Assembly (NCBI GenBank): GCA_905221605.1
Contig: CAJNDS010000602.1
Location: 188,001 to 252,000, forward strand
DNA: 64,000 nucleotides
Reading direction: 5' to 3'
Origin: Symbiodinium natans
Taxonomy: Eukaryota > Sar > Dinophyceae > Suessiales > Symbiodiniaceae
Within the stretch, counting starts at the first letter, position 1; each line of letters begins with the position of its first letter. This document shows positions 31,022 through 43,100 of the stretch, piece by piece. Both the position numbers and the translations under genes were made by a program. The notes beneath the pieces are model-generated. The model was given only the letters and a program-made list of their open reading frames with translations. It had not been told where the DNA came from and made no database searches.

Positions 31022-34000
31022 GCGGCGCCCTTGGCGTCGATCTCCAAGGCGGGGGGGCTTGAGCATCCAAAAACCCTAGACCCTAGACCCTAAACCCTGA
31101 AACCCTGAAACCCTGAAACCCTAAACCCTAAACCCTAAACCCTAAACCCTAAACCCGAAACCCTAAACCCTAAACCCTAAACCCCCCAAAGGGCCATGTA
31201 GGGAAGCCCCCGCAAGGTGGCGCACGAGGGCGACAACTGCGCCATCGCCACCCGCCGCCTGGAAGCGGGATTCCAGTTCAGCCACCGAGGCCGTGGCTAG
31301 GGTTTAGGGTTTAGGGTTTAGGGTTTAGGGTTTAGGGTTGAGGGTTTAGGGTTTAGGGTTTAGGGTTTAGGGTTTAGGGTTTTGTGTTTAAGGCTTCGGG
31401 GCTTTGTCTTATGGATTGGGGCTTTGGGACGATTAGGGATTGCGGCTTTGGTGTCCCGGGCTTGGGTCTTTTTGGGGGTTCAGGGTTTAGGGGGTTTTGT
31501 GTTTGTTTACGCGGCTAAGAGGGTTTTCGGCTTGAAGCCCGAAATTCCAACGCTTAACCCTGCTTTCTTGGCACGCAGTTGGGCCTGTTGAGCGCATCCA
31601 GGTTTCCAAAAAAGCCGCCTCTACACCCTAAACCTTAAGCCCGACACCCTCGAAAACCGGGGCCCTAAAACCCCAAGCCCCAAAACCCCACAATCTTAAA
31701 TCTCAAGCCCCAAACTCTCTCCCTCGAAATTCCCCCGGGAGGCCGGACGTACCGGCTCTCTCACACCATCCTGGAAGGGCACCGCTTCGTCATCGACGAG
31801 ATTGCGGAAGGCGGCCACACTGCTGGGGTGGGATTTAGGGACTGTCGGGGTGTGAGGGTGCGGTTCCCCTGCTGCCCCTCTCTAAACTACCCCCCATAGT
31901 TGAGGCTATTTCGGGATAGTTAACGGAATCCTTGGTTGGGGTTTTAGCGTGAAGGTTTGGGGCTTGAGGGTTTAGGGGCTTGAGGGCTTGTGGCCAAGGG
32001 TTTAGGGTTTGGGCTTACAAATGGCGCTTTTTGAGGGCCTGCTCCACGCGTTTTAGGGCTCACGGAACGCCAGTCTTGATCAACGTCCCATACTGAACCC
32101 TAAACCCTAAACCCTAAACCCTAAACCCTAAACCCTAAACCCTAAACCCTAAACCCTAAACCCTAGACCCTAGACCCTAGACCCTAGACCCTAAACCCTA
32201 AACCCTAAACCCTAAACCCTAAACCCTAAACCCTAAACCCCAAACCCTAAACCCTAAACCCTAAACCGGACCTTGCAAGGCCAGCTGCTCATGAGCTGGT
32301 CACTGCCTTTCGGCACGGCGCTTCGGCCCCTAGCACCGGGCTCCTACTGCTGCAACGCGCTGATGCTGCAGGTAGGGCGGTGGGCTTCGGGGCTTGGGTC
32401 GGGGAAATCGGCATTCAGTGACTTAGGGATTTGGGCACCCTCAGCCCTAAACCCTAAACCCTAAACCCTAAACCCTAAACCCCAAACCCTAAACCCCAAA
32501 CCCCTAAACCCTAACCCCCCAAAAGCATACCCTCTGGGAGGCGCTTTCAGGGAGGAGGGACGTGGACTTCCCGCTTCCCGCAGAGGCGACGCCTGGATTG
32601 AAGATTTGGGAGCTGCGACTCAGGGGCTTGGGGTTTAGGGTTTAAGGTTTAGGGTTTAGGGTTAAGGGCGAGGGTTTAAGGTTTAGGGTTTAGGGTTTAA
32701 GGTTTAGGGCTAGGGTTTAAGGTTTGGGGTTTTGGATTTGGGGTGGAGGGTTTAGGGTGTTACCCTAAGCCCCCAACGCCCTTCGCACACACCCCCCCCC
32801 CCCCCACCAAAAAAAGAACGGGAGCCCTGAACCCCGAAATTCCAAGCCCCGAAACTCCAAGCCCCTAAAGCCTCAAGCCCTAACCTAAACCCTAAACCCT
32901 AAACCCTAAACCCTAAACCCTAAACCCTAAACCCTAAACCCTAAACCCGATAACCCCCCCAGCCACCAAGGCTCCAACCCTCGAATTCTGAGGCCCTCGA
33001 GCTTCCTTTTTAGGGGTTTAGGGTGCTAGGGTGTTGGGGTGTTGGGGTGTTGGGGTGTTGGGGTTTAGGGTTTAGGGTTTAGGGTTTAGGGTTTAGGGTT
33101 TAGGGTTTAGGGTTTAGGGTTTAGGGTTTAGGGTTCAGGGTTTAGGGCTACCCAAAACCCAAAGCCCAAAACCCTCTCTGGGCCTGCAAGGAACTTCGTG
33201 GATCCTGACACCTCCGCTTCGCACTTTGCCTGTGCGATCTGGGGCGCGGCAAGGGTTTGGGGTTTGGGGTGTGGGGTTTAGGGTTTAGGGTTTGGGGTTT
33301 GGGGTTTCGGGTTTGGGGTTTAGGGTTTGGGGTTTGGGGTTTGGGGTTTGGGGTTTAGGGCTCAGGTTGTTTTACGAGGGTTTTGGGTTTTAATGGGGTT
33401 GTCAGGCTCTTTGGGGGATCTTTAGGGTCATTTTGGCTCTGGAGCTTTTAAGGGGGACTTTACAGTTTAGGGCTTTCGGTCTATCCGAGTGTAGGGTTTT
33501 AGGGTCTAGGGCTTTGGGGTCTAGGGTAGAGTTGTCAGGTTTGGGGGCTTGAGGGATACTCGTCTCGTGTAGAGGCTTGTGATTTCGGGCATGTTTGAGG
33601 GTTTGAGGGCTTTGGGGTCTTCTGGGTTGTTTTGGGGCGTCCTGTACTACTAATAGTATTCCCTTGTGGTTCCTTTATCGTTATACTAGTTATGCTATAG
33701 TCCCCCCCAAAACCCAATTCTCATTGTTTAGGCCCCTTTCGTAGGGTGTTAGGGGTGTCAGGTCTGCAGCAGCCTTCAGAGAGTTTCCGGCTTTGGGGCT
33801 CGCTAGGGGTTTGGGTTCGCCTTGCAGAAGTTGGCGCGTGGCGCCTCTCTTTGCAAACCCTAAACTTGGGATGTTCCCCACAGTCCTTAATAGCGGTTAT
33901 AGTAGGCGGGGTACGAGCCCGAAATCCTAAACCCTAAACCCTAAACCCTAAACCCTAAACCCTAAACCCTAAACCCTAAACCCTAAACCCTAAACCCTAA

Positions 34001-37000
34001 ACCCTAAACCCTAAACCCCTATACAGTACCCTTCAAACCCTAAGGTGCCCTTTCGTCTTCGATGAGAGCACTTTTGTGCCCGGTAAGGAGGCTCCCCAAA
34101 ATTTGGGGCTAAGGGTGCGGGAAGTGGAGCTTGGGGAAGCAGGGTTTGGGTTTAGGGTTTAGGGTTTAGGGTTTAGGGTTCAGGGTTTAGGGTTTAGGGT
34201 TTAGGGTTTAGGGTTTAGGGTTCAGGGTTTAGGGTTTAGGGTTTAGGGTTTAGGGTTTAGGGTTTAGGGTCAAGGGCTTTCCAGGCGGGCTTTCGGGGTG
34301 TTCAGCAACTCGGGGTTCTTTAGCTCTCTGGTTCTTCATCGGGATGTTTTGGGGGATGATTCTTGCTTTTGGTAGGGTTTAGGGTTTAGGGTTTAGGGTT
34401 TAGGGTTTAGGGTTTAGGGTTTAGGGTTTAGGGTTTAGGGTTTAGGCAGGAGTTGTTGAAAGCAGGTTTCTTGGGGCTCTCCTGGCTGGCCACTTTGCTA
34501 CTGGCGTTATGATGCAGAGGCTGTTGAAAGCCTGTATCTTTCAGCCTGGTAACAACATCCGGAAGCCCTCGTCCCCAAGCCCCAAGCCCCAAGCCCCTAA
34601 ACCCTAATCCCTAAACTCTAGCCCTAAACCCTAAACCCCAAACCCTAACCCTAAACCCTAAACCCTAAACCCTAAACCCTGAACCCCAAACCCTAAACCC
34701 TAAACCCCAAACCCTAAACCCTAAACCCTAAACCCCAAACCCTAAACCCTAAACCCTAAACCCCAAACCCTAAGCCCTAAACCCTAAACCCCAAACCCCA
34801 AACGCTAGCGTTTAGGATTCCATTCGTGGAGCACAGGCGGCCTCGACGCCCGGAGGCTTGGAGACCACCTTCCAGGGCTTCGCCAGGAACGCGACGTGGT
34901 TTTCCGGGGGTTTAGGGTTTAGGGTTTTGGGTTTAGGGTTTATGCGGTTTGGAGGGTTTAGAGGGTTTTAGGGGGTCTAGAGGGTTTAGAGGGTTTAGGG
35001 GGTTTAGGGTTGAGGGCCTCTAGGGTTTAGGGCCTCTAGGGTTTAGGCCCTTGAGGGTTCAAGGTTTAGGGCCTTCAGGGTTTAGTTCGGGGCTGTGGTG
35101 GTTTACGTGGACTCTTAGGGCTCTAGGAAGGCAGACTCTAAGCGCGGATGTGCTGCGTGTACGATGTCAGGTGCCACGCACAGTCTGGACGCCGTTCTGC
35201 ACATCCCCTGCGCTGGGTGCATCGTTGATGGCAACTACTGGCCGCGAGCCATTCGCATATGTCAGGATATGAATGACATGGCGGTCCTGGAAGGAGATCT
35301 GCGAGATGTTGCTGCCGACAGGCTCTATAATATGTCTCTGGCCAGCGATCCGCTCCTGTGCAGACCTTGAGACGCCTGAGCGACGTTTGCTGAAGGTCAT
35401 GCTCTGCGAAAACATTGAGACAGTCTATTCAGCTATTCAGGGTTTAAGGTTTGCTAGGGGGGATCTGGAACGTTCCTCAAAGCCTGAGCGAACTACGATG
35501 TGCCTGTGCATCCTCAAGAGACCCTGCGTGAGCACACAATGCGGGAGCTCAACAATTACCTATAAAATCGCATCCCCTTGTAGTACTTCCTGTATCCTTG
35601 TATGGCGATGATACAAGCAATGCCAAAGCGCCATTCCAATGAAGGCCCCTAATAGAAGAGACCTCTAAAACCCTAAAAGCCCTTGAGAACCCACCTCTTG
35701 CCCCTGAAGTGGGTTTGGGGTTTAGGGTTTCGGGAAGCCTTCCACCTCGGGCCCTCACGCACGCCTTCGACTTTTGTTAATGAAGGGTTTGGGGTTTGGG
35801 GTTTATGTCAAGTTGGTCCATGCCTGATGGGCTTTAGGGGCTTTAGGGATTTCAGGATTTAAGGCGTCAAGGTCGAGTTGGACAGAGCTAGGAGATCTGG
35901 GTGGTTCAAGATTCTGGGATGGGCCAGGGTTCAGGGTTTAGGGTTAGGATTTAGGGTTTAGGATTTTGGGTTTAGGAGTTAGGGTTTAGGATTTAGGGTT
36001 TAGGATATAGGGTTTAGTGGGGGCTTGGGGCCGGAGTTTTTGGGGGGTAGTGGGGCTGGCTTGACCCTTGGGATGTTCCCCCTTATACTAACAGTCTTTA
36101 ATAGGGATGAGAGTACCCCCGATTATAATCCTTATTCGGGACTGTTAGTATAAGGGGGATCCCCAGCTTAACCCCTTCAATCCTGACTTCCCTAAATTCC
36201 CTCTTCGCCCCTGAAACCCCGAACCCTCAGCCCTACAGCCTAGAAAAATTGAACCCTAAACTTTCCTAAGCCCTAAACCCTAAACTCTAAACCCTAAACC
36301 CTAAACCCTAAACCCTAAACCCGAAACCCCTAAACCCCTAAACCCCTAAACCCCTAAACCCTAAACCCCAAAACCCCAAACCCCAAACCCCAAACCCCAA
36401 ACCCCAAACCCCAAACCCCAAACCCCTGAGCCGGCTGAACCTTTCAGCCGTCTTCAGGAGTGGCGGCCGTGGGGTGGGGACCCGCAACAAGGTGGGACTT
36501 AGGGGGGGCGAGGGCTTACAGGGCTTTTTAGGGCGATTTCGGGCTGCATAGAGCTTCATGGGACTTGAGAGGGCTTCATAGGGCTTGATAGGGCTAAGAG
36601 CCTCCTCCCCGCCGTCAGGTGGTGCTGGTGGGCCTGACCGTGGCTTCCGCGAGCTTCGCATCTCCCGCTGCATGTTGAGCTCCATGCAGTAGTGGTTGAG
36701 CCGCCTAATCCCTCAACTCTGAAGCCTCAACCCTGTGCCCTAAACCCTGTACCCTAGACCCTAGACCCTAAACCCGAAACCCTAAACCCTAAACCCTAAA
36801 CCCTTAAGGTCAGACAGCTCGAGCGATGCCTGGAGCACGATGGGGCAGAGAGCGTCGACGGCATCGTCGCAGTGGCGCACAACGAGGGCCGGCGCCCCGG
36901 GAAGTTGAGGTTCAGGGTTCAGGGTTCAGGGTTTAGGGTAGGGGGTTTCGTAGCGTTATACAGGAATTGAGAGGGTTGATAAAGTTTAGAGTTCAGGGGC

Positions 37001-40000
37001 GTTTGTAGGGTTTTTTGGGTGATTGGGTGTTATAGGGGTTTTAGGTTTTACAGGGTTCATAAGTATTTTCGCGTTTAGGGTTTCGGTCTTACGGTCGTTT
37101 CAGTGTTCTTACTATGTTCCCTTACCTTTTCTAAAGGGTTCTGGAGGATAGAAAGGCTACATAAGGGTTCCCCATTTAAGGACTCATACTAAGGGACCAT
37201 GCAAGTACCCTTAGCTTAGGGTTTAGGGGGGGGGGTTTATAGGGTTTGCAGGATATAGGGATAGAGTTTCGGGTTCAGGTTTTGAGGGGGTTTGTAGAGT
37301 GCTCTTGAGGTGTAGGCGCCGCATCTCCTGACTTTGGAAAGCCCTAAACCCTAAACCCTAAACCCTAAACCCTAAACCCTAAACCCTAAACCCTAAACCC
37401 TAAACCCTAAACCCTAGACCCTAGACCCTAGACCCTAAACCCGAGAATCTAGACCTGAGGAGAGGGTGAGGTGCAGAACAACAAGGACCTCCTTCTCCGC
37501 ACCCTGGCAGGGCTTCTCGGCCGACATGCTTTCGGGGGCCCAAAGTATGGTTCAAGTATGGTTAAAGGTAGGGTTTAGGGTTTAGGGGTTAGGGTTTAGG
37601 GTTTAGGGTTTAGGGTTTAGGGCTTAGGGGTTTTGTGGTTCGGGGTTAAGGGTGTGGGTGTTGTGCACAATTTCGTGGGCATTGTGTCCAAATTCGTGGG
37701 CATTGTGCGAAGTTGTTCGTGGGCGTTGTGCAAAATGGTTCATGGGCACTGTGCAACATTTTTCGCGGAGAACATTATTTTTGCTTATTGGTCCGCCAGC
37801 GAAGGACCTATTGGGTCTTGGGCTTTGGGGCTTGCGGTTCAACATCTCAAGTCAAAGCATGCAATAGTCAGGCAGCTTGTCAAGCGACGGGGACGTACCC
37901 ACCCGACCATTGGGTCCCGCAACATTCGGAAACTACGTCACGCTACATCGAACTCCTCAAGCCAGCTTACATCATTTTCAAACAGGCCTAAGCAGGTAAG
38001 GCCCAGTAGGCCCTAAACCCGGTAAAGTTAAGGAGAGCTGTCCTGAAAGGTTCTTGGTCCACCCCAACACTGGCGCAGCACTGCTGGTCGCGACAGGCAG
38101 GTCTCGGGAGGTTGCGGCGGTTGATGTCAGGGCTTCTGGATTTGGGGCTTCCTAGGACCGGGAGTAGGCCCTTCTTTATTTTTTTTAGGGTTGGGGTTCC
38201 CTTATATTCACCTTAAAGCCAAAAAGCGTACCCTTTTTTATTCCTAGGATACTCCCGGGTCTAGCTTCAGAGTGCGGGCGCTGAGCCCCCAGGCTTAAGG
38301 TGTTCCTCGCTACTGGTTGCAGTCTTCAGTTAGACTTGTGAGAAGTGGCCATCCGATGTATGGCTGCTGATTGTGTTAGCTCCCACACCCTGAGCCCTGA
38401 GCACTGAGCACTGAGCACTGAGCCCTGAGCCCTTCACCCTAAACCCTAAACCCTAAACCCGAAACCCTAAACCCGAAACCCTAAACCCTAAACCCTAAAC
38501 CCTAAACTCTAAATCAGGGCCCATTCCGTTCCCCGCAGGCCGCGAGCGCCACGTGACGGTGGAGGAGTTGAAAGACTTCATGGCCAGGGAGAAGCACCAA
38601 GGGCCGCAGGGAGTTGAGGGCTGAGTATGTTAAGTGTAAGGGTTTTAGGGTTTGGGGTTTAGGGTTTAGGGTTTTGGGGTTTGGGGTTTTAGGGTTTCGG
38701 GTTTTTTTGGTTTTGGGGGTTTCGGGTTTGGGGGTTTAGGGTTTTGGGGGGTCTATAGGTTGAGGGGTCACTTTGGACTCTGTGCTTCATGCGTGGCGGG
38801 CGCTTGAGAAGTGCGCTGGAGCCCAAGCCCTGAACCCTGAGTTCCATTTTGATGCAGGGTTTACTTGGTGAATGTACATAAGCTTCCTTTTTAATATTGG
38901 CGAGCGTATATACTGGGTGTCCTTTTAGGGATGCAAGAAATATAAACCCTACTCCATATCCGGATCATGTCGCTGTTGACTGTGCATTCTTGTGTGCGGT
39001 TACCGCCTCAGGGCATCTAACTTGTTATCACCTCTTTTGCGCTGTAATTCGGCGTGCTCATTCTGGAATCGTCTTCGACGTGAGTAAGTTAGGCTGACCC
39101 CTAATACGCGTGTGCGGCATTGAGTGGGGAGGGTGCAGGGATCTCTTGCGGCCGAGGTATCCGACTGCGCATGTGCCGCCACGGGCTCAGTCCTACTTCA
39201 TAGGTGGGCAAGGTTCGAGGTGTTTGGAGCGGAAGGGGGGGGGGAAAGAAGAGCGAAATAGCCAACAGCCTCCACCATCCCCAAAACCAAACACAAACAG
39301 CTCCAAGAAGTTCAGTTGCCTGCTCTACATAACGTCACCTCCTCCTATCTAGACATGTGTGTACATCTACATATATGCACCCGGTTCTGTGTCCCAAGGA
39401 CCTGCAGCAGCTCCAAGAGTTACCGTTGTTCTGAGCCAAGAAGAAAGTGGGGCCTTGGGGGGATCACGGCGCATTCCCGGAAAGCCACGCAAGCGCGTCT
39501 TGCGCGTTGGGACCTGGAAGAACCAGAGCCGAGGTGGAACACGCAAACGAGTGCGTCGGGTGCGGAAGCGTCTGCTATGTGTGAAAGTTTGGAAGGAAAC
39601 CACACAAAGGAAGATCCCCTAAACTATGAAAGCCCTGAACCATGACAGCAGTGGATGGAAGGCTTTCCAAAACTCGCTTGGGACCCATATTTTCGGCGCT
39701 GAGGCTAAAGCCTAAAGCCCGAATGAGGCCCTTGATTTGAGTCCCTAAACCCTAAGCTCCAAACTCTAAACCCCAAACCCTGAACCCTAAACCCTAGGCC
39801 CCAAACTCCAAACCCCAAACCCCAAACCCCTAACCCTAAACCCTAAACCCTAAACCCTAATCCTTAAACCCTAAACCCTAAACCCCCTAAGGCATGAGCA
39901 TCTCGTGCTCAGCGGCAGCTGGCGCGCGGACCTCGTGCGGGCGGCCGAGGTTGTTCGCAGCTCCCTGCTACCCGCCGCGGCCGAGGACCCCGCCGCAAGA

Positions 40001-40104
40001 GGAGTTAGGGATTAGGGCTCAGGATTGAGGGATTAGTGTTTGGGATGTTCTGGTTTAGGGTTTAGGGTTTAGGGTTTAGGGTGATAGGGTTTAGGGTTTA
40101 GGGT

Positions 40105-40143
<39 letters not shown>

Positions 40144-43100
40144 GGTTTAGGGTGATGGGTGATGGGTGATGGGTGATGGGAGGTTTAGGGTTTAGGGTTT
40201 AGGTTTTGCGCTCCCAAAACCCCAAACCCAAACCCCCGTGCCACTGCCAACCCTGAACAAAGCGGGCGGCTTCCGGCCAGCTCCCCCTTGTTGATCCGGA
40301 TTCACTATCCCTGCCACCAACACCAGCTGAACCCTATGCACCCTTAAAATTTCCATAAACTCTACACACACACACACACCATAAACCCTAAACTCGGTAG
40401 GCTCTAAGGACCAACCCTATATCCGAAACACTGTGAACGATATTCCTTGAACTCCATAAACGCTCTAAACCTTAAGCCTGGTTACCTCAAGCCCGCCACT
40501 GAAGCGCAGTACCGCCGCAGCGCGCAGCCCGTGTCGGCGCTCAGGATCGCGCTGCAGTGCCTGAGCCTCGGGGTTTGGGGCTTAGGGTTCAGGGTTTGGG
40601 GTGTAGGGCTTTACAGTCGAACCCCGAAGACAGAACATGTTTCCTGTGTTGCATGCAATCACTGGGGCAACAGGAAACAACAAGTCGTAGCGTTCATCGG
40701 TCACATAGGGGATTTGCATGTTCTAGTAGACATGTGACTAGATGCAATTTGCTGGCTCTCCTTCGCCTGAAAGCGATTTTGAGGAATCGGACCTTAAACT
40801 CTAAACCCTTTACTTGGCTGCGAGGTTCAGAGCTTAGGGTGCACCCTTGCAGGACCCCAAGATGTTGCCGAAACAGACAGAATCAGTAGACAGTCACGAA
40901 TCGCACGTTGGGGCAGCGCCAGCCGTATCGCCGTGGTCTCGGCGTGGTATCTTCGTGGTATCGCCGCACATAGTCCCCGCGGCCCGCAGCTCCCAAACCC
41001 GTAAGCCCTCATCCCTAAACGTGGAGCCCGCAAGGTTGCATGTACCAGCAAGAAGCTGCAAAATGCAGATGAAAGACAAACGCTAACAAACAATGCGATT
41101 ACTGTGTCGCCAGCGGTTCATGGGGGGGAAAGCGAAATGTGCTGATAACGTGCAGTTCCTTGGGAAAAGGTTCCCCCACTCCAATTGTTATGACTTCAGG
41201 GTTTGACTGGAGGGTTGAAAAGACTAGTGTTTAGGGTTAGGGGTTTAGGGTTTAGGGTTTCGGGTTTAAGGTTAAGAGCCCCTAGAACCTCTACGAACCC
41301 CATAGACCTTACCAGCCCTGTAAATTCAAGGCGAATAAACCCCATCATTTCTGTAAACTCGAGAGCCCCTCTATGCCTCTCGTGCCTACGCCGTTTTGAA
41401 ACGCCTATGAGTCCCAGATGCCCTATGAATCTTATAAACCCCTTCAGGCGCTGTCATAGCGTTCAAGGCCCTGTAACCCTATAACCCCTACAAGCCCTGT
41501 AAGTCCGATCTGTTCACCCCCTCAGATGCCCTGGTGCCCCTGAAGAGCGCAGCTCTTTAGGCTAACCCTGTTTGGGCTTTAAGGTGTACAAGGGTTTAAG
41601 GTCCAGAGTTCAGAGTTTAGGGCAAACCCTAAACCCTAGCCCTAAACCCTAAACCCTTAACCCTATAAACCCCAAACCCCCAACCCCTTTTTCAACCCAA
41701 AAGGTGGCGGCTCGGATGCCTTTAGCGGCCTAACTGGCAACCCTCTGGTGGGCGAGGTGTCCAAGCTTCTCATCGGCGAAGGCGTTTAGGGTTTAGGGTT
41801 AGGGTTTAGGGTTTAGGGTTTAGGGTTTAGGATGTAGGGTTTAGCGTTTAGGGTTTAGGGTTTAGGGCTTAGGACCCAGCTCTCGAGAGTCCGCTCTACA
41901 GCACTCAACCCTTCAGTAGCGAAAAGCCCTGGGCCCCTCCAAAAGCCTTTACTACTTTACTACCCTCGAAACCCTAAACCCAAACCCTAAACCCAAGCCC
42001 TAAACCCCAAACCCCAAACCCAAACCCCATACCCTAACCCCGCCCCCCCCCCCCCCCCCCCCCCCACAAAAAAAAAGGAAAGAAGCCAAAAAAAGTAAGA
42101 AGAAAAAACAAGACTAAACAAAAAAGAAAGCTCCTCCCATGAAGGGGGCCTCGCCCTCCTCGCGGAGTCCCCTGAGCTCGTCGGAGCCGAGCCCTACGTG
42201 CCACCCGGCGCTTGGGGGGGTTTGCGGTGGGGTTAGGGGGTTTTTTAGGGTTTAGGGTTTAGGGTTTAGGGTTTAGGGTCTAGGGTTTAGGAGGTTTAGG
42301 GTTTAGGGTTTTGGGTTTAGGTGTAGGTGTGTGTGTGTGTGTGTGTTGTAGCGGATGTTGGGGTTTTGGGGTTTATGTATATTTTGTATTTTGTTTTTTT
42401 GGAGGTTTTATGGGGGGTGTTAGGGGGTGTTTAGGAGGGCTTCGGGGGTTTTGGGGTTTGGGGATTTAGGGTTCTTGAGGTCCGCTGAATCGCTGAACCC
42501 GAACCCCCCCCTCCCGCCCGAACCCCTCAACCCTAAACCGCAAGCCCCTAAACCTCAGACCCTAAACCGTAAACCCCAAACCCCTAAACCCCCAAACCCC
42601 CTAAACCCTTAAACTTGGGATGTTCCCCCTTATACAAACAGTCCTTAATAGGGATTCTAGTACCCCTACTATACTCCCCATTCATGACTGTTAGTACCAT
42701 CCCAACCCTAAACCCGGAAACCCTGATCTGTAGTTGAGAAACCTCAGATCTTAAACCCTAAACCGCAAACCCTAAACCCCTAAACCCCTAAACCCCTAAA
42801 CCCCTAAACCCCTAAACCCCTAACCCCCTCAACCCCTAAACCCCTAAACCCCTAAACCCCTAAACCCCTAAACCCCTAAACCCCTAAACCCCCTAAACCC
42901 CTAAACACCTAAACCCCCTAAACCCCTAAACCCCTAAACCCCTAAACCCCTAAACCCCTAAACCCCTAAACCCCTAAACCCCTAAACCCCCAAACCCCTA
43001 AAGTCCCCAAATCCCCAAACTCTGATCTGTGGTTGAGAGAGCAGTCAGGCTCTCGAACTGCCGTAGCCTCGAGACGGCGCGGAAGTTTCTGATGATGCCC

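Noticed and set aside
33428-33438. Relic of the dinoflagellate spliced leader (CATTTTGGCTC)
   Set aside because: Eleven bases match the core of the leader, but the conserved CAAG end is absent, and it lies in an intron with no gene start. A nine-base match (CATTTTGGC) 20 bases before the biotin ligase ATG at 45937 also lacks the leader 3' end. Chance cannot be excluded.
2440-43010. CRISPR-like arrays
   Set aside because: Periodic repeats here have no unique spacers of constant length, and the genome is eukaryotic.
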